Source of the DNA: Mesonia sp. K7 | GTDB lineage: Bacteria > Bacteroidota > Bacteroidia > Flavobacteriales > Flavobacteriaceae | Assembly (NCBI RefSeq): GCF_003233725.1 | Contig: NZ_QKQV01000003.1 | Coordinates: 124,001 to 188,000 of the forward strand | Length of the DNA: 64,000 nucleotides | Reading direction: 5' to 3' | Shown here: one piece after another, positions 1 to 8,982 of the stretch | Layout of the letters: each line of letters begins with the position of its first letter | How positions within the stretch are numbered: position 1 is the first letter of the stretch | Program-made: the position numbers and the translations under genes | Notes under the pieces: model-generated | The model's input: the letters and a program-made list of their open reading frames with translations, nothing else | Database searches by the model: none | What the model was told of the DNA's origin: nothing

Positions 1-114
1 TCTTTTTGAAATCGTATCCTCTGATTTTTCATCATCTAAATTTCCGTTTTTTATAGTCATCTCGCAGGAGCAAAACAATATTGACGATAAAAATAGAAAA
101 GTAATTTTTTTCAT
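1..114 (-). CDS. Partial lipoprotein, N-terminus only
   Basis: A reading frame on the minus strand starts with ATG at 114 and runs open to the window edge (38 codons). It begins MKKITFLFLSSILFCSCEM: a short basic start, a hydrophobic stretch and a lipobox ending at a cysteine near residue 17. This is a signal peptidase II lipoprotein signal, so the product is probably membrane anchored. Its ATG overlaps the stop of the upstream CYTH gene as ATGA, which suggests translational coupling. The mature part is too short to assign a function. Confidence 0.7.
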   Translation of the reverse strand, partial: MKKITFLFLSSILFCSCEMTIKNGNLDDEKSEDTISKR

Positions 115-584
115 GATTTCCATGTTTTAAAAGGTTGTTTAGACAAATAGGCGTTATAATATTTTTGATCTCCGGTTACTTCTTCGCCAATCCAATCGGG
201 AAGATTGATAATTTCATTTTCATTTTCTAATTCAACCTCAGCGATGATTAAGCCTTGGTTTTCTTCTTCAAAAACATCTACTTCAAATATATGGTTTTTG
301 TACGTAACCAAATACCTGGTTTTAACTACACAACCATTTTCGCACAACGCAAAAAGTTGTTCGGCTTCTTTGGTATCGATTTTCTTTTCCCATTCAAACC
401 GTGACATTCCAGATGCTGAAGATTTTCCCTTAATGGTTAAAAAAGCTTGATTTTCAGTAATTCTAATACGTACAGAACGCTCCGGATGTGAGCTGAGATA
501 ACCTTGTTTTATCGAAAATTGCTTTTTCGCGAAAGCCATAAAACCTTGATTTTTGACTAAAAACTTACGCTCTATTTCTTGCAT
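111..584 (-). CDS. CYTH domain protein (triphosphate tunnel metalloenzyme family)
   Basis: This 157-residue protein is a single CYTH domain. The signature ExExK motif is seen at residues 3-7 (EIERK), followed by alternating basic residues (SVRIRIT around 37-43), TIKG around 50-53 and an acidic EVELE strand near residue 115. Members hydrolyse or cyclise triphosphate substrates (class IV adenylate cyclase, thiamine triphosphatase, inorganic triphosphatase); the length fits the small bacterial triphosphatases, but the substrate cannot be read from sequence. Its start overlaps the end of the upstream NAD(P)-binding gene by 13 bases and its stop overlaps the next lipoprotein ATG, so the three look like one operon. 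Confidence 0.85.
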   Translation of the reverse strand: MQEIERKFLVKNQGFMAFAKKQFSIKQGYLSSHPERSVRIRITENQAFLTIKGKSSASGMSRFEWEKKIDTKEAEQLFALCENGCVVKTRYLVTYKNHIFEVDVFEEENQGLIIAEVELENENEIINLPDWIGEEVTGDQKYYNAYLSKQPFKTWKS

Positions 585-1234
585 ATCTCTTTCATTTCTT
601 CTGATTCTATAATCGCTTTAGGATAATTGTTTTTAGCTAAAAAATGCATACAATTGTCTATGGTTTTCGCTTTTATTGAGCGGTACTTTTTTAAAGGCCC
701 AAACATCAATAAATTAGCTAATTTCATTATTTTTTTCCAAGCAAACTCAAAAGGTCTCGTTTCGTCTCTGTTACCATCAATAAGCGAAGGTCGTAAAATA
801 TAGGTTTCCGGAAGTTGCTGTTTGAGCACTTTTTCTTCCATTTCTCCTTTGGTTTTGTTATAGAAAAACCGACTTTCTTTATCAGCTCCCAAGGCAGAAA
901 CTACAATCATTTTTGAGATGTTGTTTGCCTTTGCCAATTTTGCAGCCGTTACTGGAATACCGTAATCTACTTTTTTATAAACCTCTTGGTCTGGGGTTTT
1001 CTTCTGCGTACTTCCTATACAGCAAAATACCACATCGGCATTAAACTGGTTTTGGTATTTTTCCAACGCAAATAAGTCGACCAAATGCTCTTCTATTTTG
1101 GGATTTTGTTGGGTTACTTTTCTTCTCGAAAATAATATTACCCGTTCAAAATTATCGTCTTTTAGAAGCAAGTCTAACAACAGATTACCTGTTAAACCCG
1201 TTGCGCCAAGAATAATTGCTGTTTGCTTTTTCAT
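572..1234 (-). CDS. NAD(P)H-binding Rossmann-fold protein (atypical SDR)
   Basis: The product opens with MKKQTAIILGATGLTG, a dinucleotide-binding glycine motif (GxTGxTG) directly after the start. A YNKTK element fits the YxxxK of extended/atypical SDRs, and TYILRPSLI is typical of NmrA/HTATIP2-like oxidoreductases. The frame is open from 1261, but the nine extra residues would precede an already complete beta strand, so ATG at 1234 is preferred (220 aa). It is probably a cytosolic oxidoreductase or NADPH-sensing protein of unknown substrate. It lies upstream of the CYTH gene and diverges from dinB. Confidence 0.8.
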   Translation of the reverse strand: MKKQTAIILGATGLTGNLLLDLLLKDDNFERVILFSRRKVTQQNPKIEEHLVDLFALEKYQNQFNADVVFCCIGSTQKKTPDQEVYKKVDYGIPVTAAKLAKANNISKMIVVSALGADKESRFFYNKTKGEMEEKVLKQQLPETYILRPSLIDGNRDETRPFEFAWKKIMKLANLLMFGPLKKYRSIKAKTIDNCMHFLAKNNYPKAIIESEEMKEICKK

Positions 1235-1275
1235 TATAGAAAGATATAAAATAAACTTCAAAAAAGAAGATTGGT

Positions 1276-1283
1276 TAACTTTG
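1276..1283 (+). promoter_or_regulatory. Candidate -7 element (TAnnTTTG) for dinB
   Basis: TAACTTTG matches the Bacteroidota -7 consensus and ends four bases before the GTG start of dinB. If used, transcription would begin at about the start codon and give a leaderless message. No clear -33 TTG is seen at the usual distance, so support is moderate. The position could be off by a base. Confidence 0.45.
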
Positions 1284-1287
1284 TCTT

Positions 1288-2382
1288 GTGGAGCAAAACA
1301 GAAAAATCATACACATCGATATGGATGCTTTTTACGCCTCTGTAGAGCAGCGTGATCATCCCAATTTACGCGGAAAACCTTTGGCTGTTGGCGGAGGTTC
1401 CAAACGTGGTGTGGTAAGCGCTGCGAGTTATGAAGCTCGGAAATTTGGGGTGAAAAGTGCGATGAGTGGTGTTTTGGCTGCAAAACTTTGCCCAGACCTG
1501 ATTTTTGTACGTCCCGATTTTGAAAAGTACCAAAAGGTGTCAAAACAGATTCGGAAGATCTTTTTTGAGTATACCGATCTGGTCGAACCGCTTTCGCTCG
1601 ACGAAGCTTATCTAGATGTGACCGAAAACAAAAAAGGAAACCCAAGTGCAAGTTTGATTGCCGAAGAAATCAGGCAGAAGATTTTTGAGAAAACGGGTTT
1701 AACTGCTTCCGCTGGAATTTCTATCAATAAATTTATTGCTAAAATTGCAAGCGATTACAACAAACCCAACGGACAAAAAACGGTAAATCCGGAAGAAGTT
1801 TTAGATTTTTTGGAACAATTAGACATCAAAAGGTTTTACGGAATCGGTAAAGTTACCGCAGAGAAAATGTACAACTTGGGCATTTTTACGGGTAACGATT
1901 TAAAAAATAAAAGTTTAGAATTTCTCGAACAGCATTTCAGTAAAAGCGGAAAATATTATTATCACGCTGTTCGCGGAATTCACCGAAGTGAGGTAAAACC
2001 AACTAGAGCTCGTAAATCACTTGGTGCCGAACGCACTTTTTTTGAAAACATCACTTCGGAAATCTTTATGCTCGAAAAGTTAGAGAAAATTGCTATCGAA
2101 CTCGAACGCAGACTTCAAACAAGCAATGTTGCAGGAAAAACCATTACTTTAAAAATAAAATACAGCGATTTCACCGTACAAACACGCAGCAAAACCCAAA
2201 GTTATTTTATCGCCTCTAAAGATTTGATTTTTGAGGCCGCAAAAGAATTATTATTCCAAGAAAAAATGAAAGATTCAGTCAGGCTTTTGGGCATTTCGGT
2301 AAGTAACCTTAACACGGATAGAAAAGAGAAAAATGAACCGGAAAAACAAGAATTGTACGTGCAGTTACGTTTTGATTTTTAG
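1288..2382 (+). CDS. dinB: DNA polymerase IV (Y-family translesion polymerase)
   Basis: At 364 residues this is close to the usual Pol IV length. The catalytic IHIDMDAFYASVE motif lies at residues 8-20 and SLDEAYLDVT near 105 supplies the other metal-binding acidic residues. The fingers, thumb (helix-hairpin-helix region RFYGIGKVTAEKM) and little-finger domains follow in order. The C-terminal QLRFDF is a plausible beta-clamp binding motif. The enzyme copies past lesions with low fidelity. The start is GTG and a TAnnTTTG element lies right against it. The gene converges on the RNA methyltransferase gene with only four bases between the stops. Confidence 0.95.
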   Translation: MEQNRKIIHIDMDAFYASVEQRDHPNLRGKPLAVGGGSKRGVVSAASYEARKFGVKSAMSGVLAAKLCPDLIFVRPDFEKYQKVSKQIRKIFFEYTDLVEPLSLDEAYLDVTENKKGNPSASLIAEEIRQKIFEKTGLTASAGISINKFIAKIASDYNKPNGQKTVNPEEVLDFLEQLDIKRFYGIGKVTAEKMYNLGIFTGNDLKNKSLEFLEQHFSKSGKYYYHAVRGIHRSEVKPTRARKSLGAERTFFENITSEIFMLEKLEKIAIELERRLQTSNVAGKTITLKIKYSDFTVQTRSKTQSYFIASKDLIFEAAKELLFQEKMKDSVRLLGISVSNLNTDRKEKNEPEKQELYVQLRFDF

Positions 2383-2386
2383 AGTA

Positions 2387-2854
2387 CTATCTTAAAATCA
2401 CCGTACCTTTGGTGTTTCTGTCATACATCACAATACTTCCTGCGACAGAGACATTTAAACTTAACTGCGAAGAAAATTGCACTAAACGATGACAATGTTG
2501 TATCGCTTCTTGCGTCAGACCATGATCTTCTGCTCCCAATAAATACACACAACGTCTTGGATGTTGAAAATCTTCTAGTTTATCAGCATTTTCTGTTTTT
2601 TCTACCCCAATAAGCAAAGCACTTTTAGGTAAATGTTTATAAAAATTCTCGAAGTCATCATAATGAAAGTAAGGCAAGGCTCCAACTGCTTTGTGCGTAT
2701 CACACGCTTGTTTTTCGTATCTATTGCCAATGGTAAATATAAAACTTGCCCCCATATTTTGGGCACTTCGCCACAAAACACCTAAATTTTCTGGGGTTTT
2801 ACCGTTTTGAATTCCAATACCAAAATAGCCTTGTGATAAGTTGTCCAGTATCAT
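2387..2854 (-). CDS. TrmH/SpoU family RNA 2'-O-methyltransferase
   Basis: A 155-residue SPOUT-class methyltransferase. All three SpoU motifs are visible: NLGVLWRSAQNMGAS (motif 1, about 23-37), LLGAEDHGL (motif 2, about 105-113) and LSLNVSVAGSI (motif 3, near 132-142), which together build the trefoil-knot SAM site. The target RNA (tRNA or rRNA ribose) cannot be decided. The protein lacks the N-terminal substrate-recognition domain of larger TrmH/RlmB enzymes. It stands alone and converges with dinB. Confidence 0.88.
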   Translation of the reverse strand: MILDNLSQGYFGIGIQNGKTPENLGVLWRSAQNMGASFIFTIGNRYEKQACDTHKAVGALPYFHYDDFENFYKHLPKSALLIGVEKTENADKLEDFQHPRRCVYLLGAEDHGLTQEAIQHCHRLVQFSSQLSLNVSVAGSIVMYDRNTKGTVILR

Positions 2855-2884
2855 AGCTCATAAATTCTATAACGAAGATAAAAT

Positions 2885-3379
2885 TTATTGATTGATAATT
2901 TGCCTTACTTTTCTTTCTATGTCTAAAGCATTTTCAGCAATAATTGTCAATTTCTTTTTCCCAAAATTCAAGTTTAAGGAATAAGGTTTTCCGAAAAAGC
3001 TTGAAACTTTCATACTTTTTAAAGCAGAAATAGGATAAACTTTATCTTGTCTATGCAAGGTAACAATTAGGTTTTGATTGGTTATTTTTAAAGGTATTTG
3101 TTCAGGGTATGTTGTACTAAAATCATAGGTTTTATATTCATTTAGTAAACTTTCTCCATCCTCTAATTGGTATGTTTTTCTCTTGTTAATCAGCATCAAT
3201 AATTTAGCAATTTTTGGTACAAGAAAAACAAATACAATACTAAAGATAATTATATAAACTATTTGATATGTTAAAGATGCTTCTATTTCTTTAAAAATTG
3301 TGAGCCTATTAAAGAAAAAAAATGCAATACCCACAATCACTATCTGGATTGCTATCATCAAATAAATTCTACTTTTCAT
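2885..3379 (-). CDS. Hypothetical membrane protein with C-terminal PH-like region
   Basis: A 164-residue protein with two hydrophobic N-terminal segments (about residues 5-24 and 38-60) followed by a soluble beta-rich tail. The tail (PLKITNQNLIVTL, KVYPISALKSMKV) resembles bacterial PH-like domains by eye, but that is an inference. The gene follows pyk with one base between them, so it may be cotranscribed at the end of the pyk unit. I do not recognise a named family. Confidence 0.65.
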   Translation of the reverse strand: MKSRIYLMIAIQIVIVGIAFFFFNRLTIFKEIEASLTYQIVYIIIFSIVFVFLVPKIAKLLMLINKRKTYQLEDGESLLNEYKTYDFSTTYPEQIPLKITNQNLIVTLHRQDKVYPISALKSMKVSSFFGKPYSLNLNFGKKKLTIIAENALDIERKVRQIINQ

Positions 3380-3380
3380 T

Positions 3381-4811
3381 CTATTCCATTTCAGAAACCC
3401 GAAGTGTATTCACCATCCCTTTATCTGCAATAGGCATTGCTGCAAGATTAATAATAAAATCTCCTTTTTTTACATATTTATGATCCAAGGCAATTTGGTT
3501 AACGTCTTCTACAGTTTCATCGGTACTCACAAACTTGTCATAATAAAAAGAAGTTACTCCCCAAAGTAAACTCAGTTGGGTCAAAATTCTTTTATTGGAA
3601 GTAAATGCCAAAATACTCGCATCGGGTCGCCATGCCGAAATCTGAAAAGCTGTATAACCACTATTGGTTAACGTACAAATAGCTTTGGCTTCTATCTCAT
3701 TTGCCATAATTGCCGCGTGGTAACAAACCGATTTAGTGATATACCTTTTGGTTCTGATATGAGGTGGATTATGTGGCACTTGTATCAAATCTGAAAGCTC
3801 TACACTTTTGATGATTTGCGCCATTTTCTCGATCACCTGAACAGGATATTTCCCAACCGAAGTTTCTCCACTCAACATCACGGCGTCTGCACCATCCATC
3901 ACCGAGTTGGCAACATCGTTTACTTCGGCTCGTGTTGGCGTGAGACTGCTGATCATGGTTTCCATCATTTGGGTCGCGATAATCACCGGAATTCTTGCTT
4001 TTTTTGCCCTTAAAACCAATTCCTTTTGTATCAAAGGAACTTCGTGTGCCGGTATTTCAACCCCTAAATCGCCACGAGCCACCATCAATCCGTCGCAAGA
4101 CCCAATAATTTTATTGATATTTTTAACCCCTTCTGGTTTTTCTATTTTCGCAATAATTGGAATTTTATGATTGCTTTCTTTTTCAATAATTCTGCTTAAC
4201 TCCTGTAAATCTTGAGCATTTCGTACAAAAGAAAGTGCAATCCAATCTACTTCTTGTTGTATCGCAAATCGAGCATCATTGATATCTTTTTCCGTTAATG
4301 CAGGTAATGATATATCGGTTTGAGGCAAGTTTACTCCTTTTCGCGAACGTAATGGCCCACCTTGAATGACTTTAGCTTGTACTTCGTCTTTATGGTTGGT
4401 GTTGAGCACTTCAAAAATAAGTTTTCCATCATCAAGCAAAATTCTTTCTTTAGGCTTTACATCCTGCGGAAAGCTGCTATAGTTCATATAAATTTTTTCT
4501 TTATCACCTTCAAATTCATCTCCAGTAATAAAAGAAATCACATCGCCTTTGTTGACTACGACTTCGCTTTTCATATTTCCTACACGAAGTTTTGGCCCTT
4601 GTAAATCGGCTAAAATACCCGCATTAAAACCATATTTGCCGTTTAATTCTCTAATGGTTTTAATAAGTTTCTCTACCTCTTCGTATTTGGCATGAGAAAA
4701 ATTGATCCTGAAAATATTCACCCCTTCTTCCAACATCGCTTTTAAAGTGGTTTTATTGTTGGTTGAAGGACCTAAAGTGGCTACTATTTTTGTTTTTTTG
4801 AGGCTACGCAT
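3381..4811 (-). CDS. pyk: Pyruvate kinase
   Basis: A full-length 476-residue pyruvate kinase, converting phosphoenolpyruvate and ADP to pyruvate and ATP in glycolysis. The N-terminal KTKIVATLGPST, the catalytic-lysine segment IIAKIEKPEGV (about 222-232) and MVARGDLGVEIP (about 244-255) with metal-binding acidic residues are intact, and the C-terminal allosteric domain is complete. Its ATG overlaps the stop of the upstream IPExxxVDY gene by one base (TAATG). The order acpP-fabF-rnc-IPExxxVDY-pyk is characteristic of flavobacteria and suggests a central-metabolism operon. Confidence 0.97.
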   Translation of the reverse strand: MRSLKKTKIVATLGPSTNNKTTLKAMLEEGVNIFRINFSHAKYEEVEKLIKTIRELNGKYGFNAGILADLQGPKLRVGNMKSEVVVNKGDVISFITGDEFEGDKEKIYMNYSSFPQDVKPKERILLDDGKLIFEVLNTNHKDEVQAKVIQGGPLRSRKGVNLPQTDISLPALTEKDINDARFAIQQEVDWIALSFVRNAQDLQELSRIIEKESNHKIPIIAKIEKPEGVKNINKIIGSCDGLMVARGDLGVEIPAHEVPLIQKELVLRAKKARIPVIIATQMMETMISSLTPTRAEVNDVANSVMDGADAVMLSGETSVGKYPVQVIEKMAQIIKSVELSDLIQVPHNPPHIRTKRYITKSVCYHAAIMANEIEAKAICTLTNSGYTAFQISAWRPDASILAFTSNKRILTQLSLLWGVTSFYYDKFVSTDETVEDVNQIALDHKYVKKGDFIINLAAMPIADKGMVNTLRVSEME

Positions 4812-5287
4812 TAATTAAAAATTAGATTTTCTTTGGTTTTTATTTTTGAAGGTTCGATCACATAACTTGTGATAATGTTAGGTATTTGCTGTAAACTATT
4901 CACAATTTTCTTTTCGAAAAAAGAAGAAACTTCATTCTCTATTTTCAAAAAAAAATCAATCTTTTTAAATTCTGGCAGCAAATATATCGAATAACTTGTT
5001 TGCTGCATAAATAAAGCATTGTCTAACGCTGTTTCACTATTTATTTTACATTTGTTTTCTACCAAATAATAAGAACATTCTTGTTGAAAATTCCAGTAAT
5101 GGTAAAGTTTGTAATAAGCAGTTTGTTCTTTATCTAAATAGTCTAAGTCGGTTTTTTCACGACAAAAACTGGTTTTTAAATGTTTATTGATCAAAAATGC
5201 TAACTGAAAAGCTTCTAAAGAGGTATGAATACCTATCAAACTATAGGTTTCGTCCAAACTCGTATCTAGCAACAATTTATTAGCCAT
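4811..5287 (-). CDS. IPExxxVDY family protein
   Basis: A 158-residue protein of unknown function that in this phylum typically sits between rnc and pyk. The name-giving motif appears as LPEFKKIDF near residue 103. No signal peptide or membrane segment is seen, so it is probably cytosolic. Its stop overlaps the pyk ATG, implying coupled translation, and it follows rnc after a 76-base gap. The conserved context suggests a housekeeping role, but nothing in the sequence gives an activity. Confidence 0.85.
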   Translation of the reverse strand: MANKLLLDTSLDETYSLIGIHTSLEAFQLAFLINKHLKTSFCREKTDLDYLDKEQTAYYKLYHYWNFQQECSYYLVENKCKINSETALDNALFMQQTSYSIYLLPEFKKIDFFLKIENEVSSFFEKKIVNSLQQIPNIITSYVIEPSKIKTKENLIFN

Positions 5288-5363
5288 ATCTTTTTTAAAA
5301 ACAATATAAAAATAGCTTACGCGAAATGATTTTCGCAGAGAAATACGTTAAAAAATAATCAAA

Positions 5364-6101
5364 TTATTTTTGATCAATCTCGTTCTGAAAGGCAAAGTAA
5401 GCTCTTTTGGAGGCTTTTTCTTCAGCTTTTTTCTTGGAAGTTGCTCTTGCTTTCGCAATAACTTTACCATCTACATAAAGTCTTACGCCAAAATGCTTTT
5501 GCAGGTCGACGCCGTTGTCTTCATATATCTCGTAATTGTAGTTTTTCTTCTCTTTCTGGCACCATTCTATAAATAAACTTTTATAACTTATCACTCGACC
5601 TTCCAGTTTATCGATATCAACATAAGGTTTGATCACGCGTTTAAAAATAAACCGCTCACAAGCTTTATAACCTTGATCTAAATAAATCGCTCCGATAAGT
5701 GCTTCAAAAAGATTTCCGTGAATGTTGTCGCCATAATGAGACGTAGGAATATTGCTCCGTACAAATTCTGCAAGATTCAAATCCATTCCTAGTTCGTTCA
5801 GGTGTTGTCGACTCACTACTTTAGATCGCATTTTGGTGAGGTAACCTTCGTTACCTGTAGGGACTTCGTTAAACAAATATGCCGAAATAATAGAGCTCAA
5901 CATCGCGTCACCTAAAAATTCGAGACGTTCGTAGTTTAGTTCATTCCCTTTTTCGTCTTTCAGGTTTAATGATTTGTGGGTAAAAGCCCTTTGGTAGTGA
6001 GCAATGACTTTAGGTTTAAATCCTAAAATTTGCTTTATGGCAGAAAAAAAATTCCCGTCTCTTTCAGGACGGGAATTCCATATATTTCGAATAATATTCA
6101 T
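5364..6101 (-). CDS. rnc: Ribonuclease III
   Basis: A 245-residue RNase III that cleaves double-stranded RNA in rRNA processing and regulatory RNA turnover. The signature NYERLEFLGDAML contains the catalytic acidic residues, and a second acidic motif LFEALIGAIYLDQG follows. The C-terminal part from about residue 168 is a double-stranded RNA-binding domain ending in the basic helix ATSKKKAEEKASKRA. The gene starts 5 bases downstream of fabF, as in related genomes. Confidence 0.95.
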   Translation of the reverse strand: MNIIRNIWNSRPERDGNFFSAIKQILGFKPKVIAHYQRAFTHKSLNLKDEKGNELNYERLEFLGDAMLSSIISAYLFNEVPTGNEGYLTKMRSKVVSRQHLNELGMDLNLAEFVRSNIPTSHYGDNIHGNLFEALIGAIYLDQGYKACERFIFKRVIKPYVDIDKLEGRVISYKSLFIEWCQKEKKNYNYEIYEDNGVDLQKHFGVRLYVDGKVIAKARATSKKKAEEKASKRAYFAFQNEIDQK

Positions 6102-6106
6102 AAAAA

Positions 6107-7360
6107 TTATTCGCTTATTTTTTTAAATAATATACAGGCATTATGACCACCAAAACCAAACGTATTACTCATCGCTACATTTACTTCACGATTTTGTGCT
6201 TTGTTTAGCGTTAAGTTGAGTTCTGGATCGATATTCTCATCTACCACTTCGTGATTAATCGTTGGAGGAATGATGCTATTTTTCATCGCGAGTATAGAGG
6301 CAATCGCTTCAATTGCTCCAGCAGCTCCCAACAAGTGACCTGTCATCGATTTGGTAGAATTGATATTGATTCTCTTTGCGTGATCTCCAAAAACTTTACT
6401 AATCGCTTTGAGTTCTGCCACATCGCCTAAAGGCGTCGAAGTTCCATGTGTATTAATCATATCTACTTCTTCAGCTTGCATATTGGCATTGTCTAAACAG
6501 TTTTGCATCACGGCAATCACACCTATTCCTTCTGGATGTGGAGCTGTCATATGGTATGCGTCAGATGACATTCCGCCACCAACAACTTCTGCATATATTT
6601 TTGCTCCTCTTGCTTTTGCATGCTCATATTCTTCCAAAACTAAAGCTCCAGCTCCTTCACCTAAAACAAAACCATCTCTGGTTGCATCAAAGGGTCTTGA
6701 GGCTTTTTCTGGCTCGTCGTTTCTTGTAGAAAGTGCATGCATTGCATTAAAACCACCCATTCCGGCTTGTGTTACTGCTGCTTCACTCCCTCCAGTAACA
6801 ATTACATCACAATGACCTAATCTGATATAGTTTAAGGCATCTATAATTGCATTGGCTGAAGAAGCGCACGCAGAAACCGTTGTGTAATTTGGCCCCATAA
6901 AACCATGTTTTATAGAGATATTACCTGGCGCGATATCGGCAATCATTTTTGGAATAAAAAACGGATTGAACTTTGGAGTTCCGTCACCATTGGCAAAGTT
7001 TTTTACTTCTTCCTGAAAAGTTTCTAAACCGCCAATTCCTGCACCCCAAATTACTCCAACTCGATATTTATCTACGTTTTCTACTTCTAGCGAAGCGTCT
7101 TTTATAGCTTCGTCTGATGCTACAATAGCATATTGCGCAAACTTATCGAGCCTTCTGATTTCTTTCCTATCAAAATAAGCATCGAAATCGAAGTTTTTTA
7201 TCTCACAAGCGAATTTAGTTTTGAACTTTTCGGTGTCAAAATAGGTGATAGGAGCGCTTCCGCTCTTGCCATTTTTTAACCCTTCCCAATATTCTTCAAT
7301 ATTGTTCCCTATTGGAGTTAATGCACCTAAGCCTGTAACTACAACTCGCTTTAAATTCAT
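6107..7360 (-). CDS. fabF: 3-oxoacyl-[acyl-carrier-protein] synthase II
   Basis: A 417-residue beta-ketoacyl-ACP synthase II, elongating fatty acids by condensing acyl chains with malonyl-ACP. The active-site cysteine lies in VSACASSANAI (near residue 165), and the two histidines in INTHGTSTPLGD and SMTGHLLGAAGA complete the Cys-His-His triad. The gene starts nine bases after acpP, its protein partner, and the two share the promoter upstream of acpP. Confidence 0.97.
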   Translation of the reverse strand: MNLKRVVVTGLGALTPIGNNIEEYWEGLKNGKSGSAPITYFDTEKFKTKFACEIKNFDFDAYFDRKEIRRLDKFAQYAIVASDEAIKDASLEVENVDKYRVGVIWGAGIGGLETFQEEVKNFANGDGTPKFNPFFIPKMIADIAPGNISIKHGFMGPNYTTVSACASSANAIIDALNYIRLGHCDVIVTGGSEAAVTQAGMGGFNAMHALSTRNDEPEKASRPFDATRDGFVLGEGAGALVLEEYEHAKARGAKIYAEVVGGGMSSDAYHMTAPHPEGIGVIAVMQNCLDNANMQAEEVDMINTHGTSTPLGDVAELKAISKVFGDHAKRININSTKSMTGHLLGAAGAIEAIASILAMKNSIIPPTINHEVVDENIDPELNLTLNKAQNREVNVAMSNTFGFGGHNACILFKKISE

Positions 7361-7369
7361 ATATGTATA

Positions 7370-7606
7370 TTATTGTTTTGCAGTTTCGATGTATGAAATT
7401 GCTTGACCAACAGTAGCAATGTTTTCTGCTTGATCGTCTGGAATCTGAATATCAAATTCTTTTTCGAATTCCATGATTAATTCTACGGTGTCTAAAGAAT
7501 CCGCACCTAAATCGTTTGTGAAGCTAGCTTCGTTTACTACTTCGTTTTCGTCAACTCCTAATTTATCAACGATAATTGCTTTTACTTTTGATGCAATGTC
7601 TGACAT
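7370..7606 (-). CDS. acpP: Acyl carrier protein
   Basis: A 78-residue acidic acyl carrier protein. The phosphopantetheine attachment serine is in [13 protein letters not shown] (DSL motif, serine near residue 36). It carries growing acyl chains for fatty acid synthesis and is the first gene of the acpP-fabF-rnc-IPExxxVDY-pyk run. A good promoter lies 32-60 bases upstream. The gene is divergent from purN. Confidence 0.97.
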   Translation of the reverse strand: MSDIASKVKAIIVDKLGVDENEVVNEASFTNDLGADSLDTVELIMEFEKEFDIQIPDDQAENIATVGQAISYIETAKQ

Positions 7607-7637
7607 AATCTTATAATTTTTAAATTTGATTAAGTGG

Positions 7638-7666
7638 CAAAAATAAAAAACTTTAGTTTAAAACAA
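7638..7666 (-). promoter_or_regulatory. Promoter of the acpP-fabF operon
   Basis: On the minus strand a TTG (-33 type, 7664-7666) is followed 18 bases later by TATTTTTG (7638-7645), matching the Bacteroidota TTTG/TAnnTTTG promoter. Transcription would start about 25 bases before the acpP ATG. This is one of the best promoter matches in the window. Confidence 0.65.
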
Positions 7667-7755
7667 GTTATCTTGCCAAAAATGTGTGTCTAATTTACAT
7701 TTTTTTAAACTAAGTCGCTATTTTTACGGTCTAAAATAGTATAAATTTTAACATC

Positions 7756-8343
7756 TTGGAATCAAAAAATAAGTATTCACCAAAAAAAATTGTAATTTTT
7801 GCTTCGGGCACCGGTTCTAACGCCAAAAAAATTATCGAATATTTTGCAGATAACCCCAATATAGTTGTGTCTCAGGTGTTTTCTAATAACATCAAAGCAA
7901 AGGTTTTAAAAACTGCACATGAACTCGATGTGCAAGCTTTACATTTTGATAAAGCCGCTTTTTATGACACCAATGAAGTGTTAAATGTGCTAGCAGATAT
8001 CAAACCAGACCTCATTGTTTTAGCTGGATTTTTATGGTTGATGCCAAATAAGGTCCTTAAAGAATTTCCGGACAAGGTCATCAACCTTCATCCGGCACTT
8101 TTACCAAAATATGGCGGAAAAGGTATGTACGGAAATCGGGTACACGAAGCAGTTTTGGCAAATAACGAAAAAGAAACAGGCATCACATTCCATTATGTGA
8201 ACGAAAAATACGACGAAGGTAAAATCATCGCTCAAGAGAAAGTAACAATAGAAGAAGGCGAAACCTTAGAAAGTTTGGTCAAAAAAATACACGCTTTAGA
8301 ACACAAACATTTTGTAAAAGTGATTGAAAACCTGTTGACCTAA
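7756..8343 (+). CDS. purN: Phosphoribosylglycinamide formyltransferase
   Basis: A 195-residue GAR transformylase, the folate-dependent third step of purine synthesis. IFASGTGSNAKKI binds the phosphate group, and the catalytic Asn-His pair is in VINLHPALLPKYGGKG, with the partner aspartate in NEKYDEGKII. The start appears to be TTG: the first in-frame ATG lies deep inside the fold. The stop overlaps the ATG of the RNase H gene (TAATG). A near-match -7 element, TATTTTTA, lies upstream around 7713. Confidence 0.93.
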   Translation: MESKNKYSPKKIVIFASGTGSNAKKIIEYFADNPNIVVSQVFSNNIKAKVLKTAHELDVQALHFDKAAFYDTNEVLNVLADIKPDLIVLAGFLWLMPNKVLKEFPDKVINLHPALLPKYGGKGMYGNRVHEAVLANNEKETGITFHYVNEKYDEGKIIAQEKVTIEEGETLESLVKKIHALEHKHFVKVIENLLT

Positions 8344-8981
8344 TGGCAAAAAAACAGAAGTTTTACGTCGTCTGGAAAGGTAAAAAACCTGGTATTTATG
8401 AGTCTTGGGACGATTGTAAGGCTCAAATAACAGGTTTTAAAGGAGCTCAATACAAAAGTTTTTCTTCTTTTGAAGAAGCAAAAAAGGCCTACAATAAAAG
8501 TTATCACGAGGTAAAAGAAACGAAGACCCCTAAAAATGAACCTACTTTAGAGCAGCTAGAAAACCGTGTAAAATATGTCGATTTTAATGCGATTGCTGTC
8601 GATGCCGCTTCTAGCGGAAATCCTGGAAAAGTGGAATATCGTGGGGTGAACTTAAAAAACAACCAACAAATTTTTCATCAAGGACCGTTTGAACAAGGCA
8701 CCAATAATATTGGTGAGTTTTTGGCTTTGGTACACGCTTTGGCTTTATTACAAACCAAAAAAAGCAATAAAAGTGTTTATTCTGACTCTAAAATTGCGAT
8801 TGGTTGGGTTTATAAAAAGAAATGCAATACCAAGCTAGAAGCAACTCCCAAAAACAAAGCTATTTTTGAATTGGTCACCCGTGCAGAAAACTGGCTAAAA
8901 ACCAATCGCTTTCCCAACAAAATCATCAAATGGGACACCAAAAATTGGGGTGAAATTCCTGCAGATTTTGGGAGAAAGTGA
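8343..8981 (+). CDS. rnhA: Ribonuclease H1-like protein with N-terminal viroplasmin domain
   Basis: A 212-residue two-domain protein. Residues 1-50 form a caulimovirus-VI/viroplasmin-type RNA:DNA hybrid-binding domain (KFYVVWKGKKPGIYESW). The rest is an RNase H domain with the acidic active-site residues in AVDAASSGNPG, NNIGEFLAL, YSDSKIAI and the terminal IPADFGRK. It removes RNA from RNA-DNA hybrids. It is translationally coupled to purN and ends one base from the convergent beta-lactamase gene, with no visible terminator. Confidence 0.9.
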   Translation: MAKKQKFYVVWKGKKPGIYESWDDCKAQITGFKGAQYKSFSSFEEAKKAYNKSYHEVKETKTPKNEPTLEQLENRVKYVDFNAIAVDAASSGNPGKVEYRGVNLKNNQQIFHQGPFEQGTNNIGEFLALVHALALLQTKKSNKSVYSDSKIAIGWVYKKKCNTKLEATPKNKAIFELVTRAENWLKTNRFPNKIIKWDTKNWGEIPADFGRK

Positions 8982-8982
8982 T

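Noticed and set aside
6408-6815. 135-codon frame opposite fabF
   Set aside because: Antisense shadow of a highly conserved gene; no promoter, no recognisable protein features.
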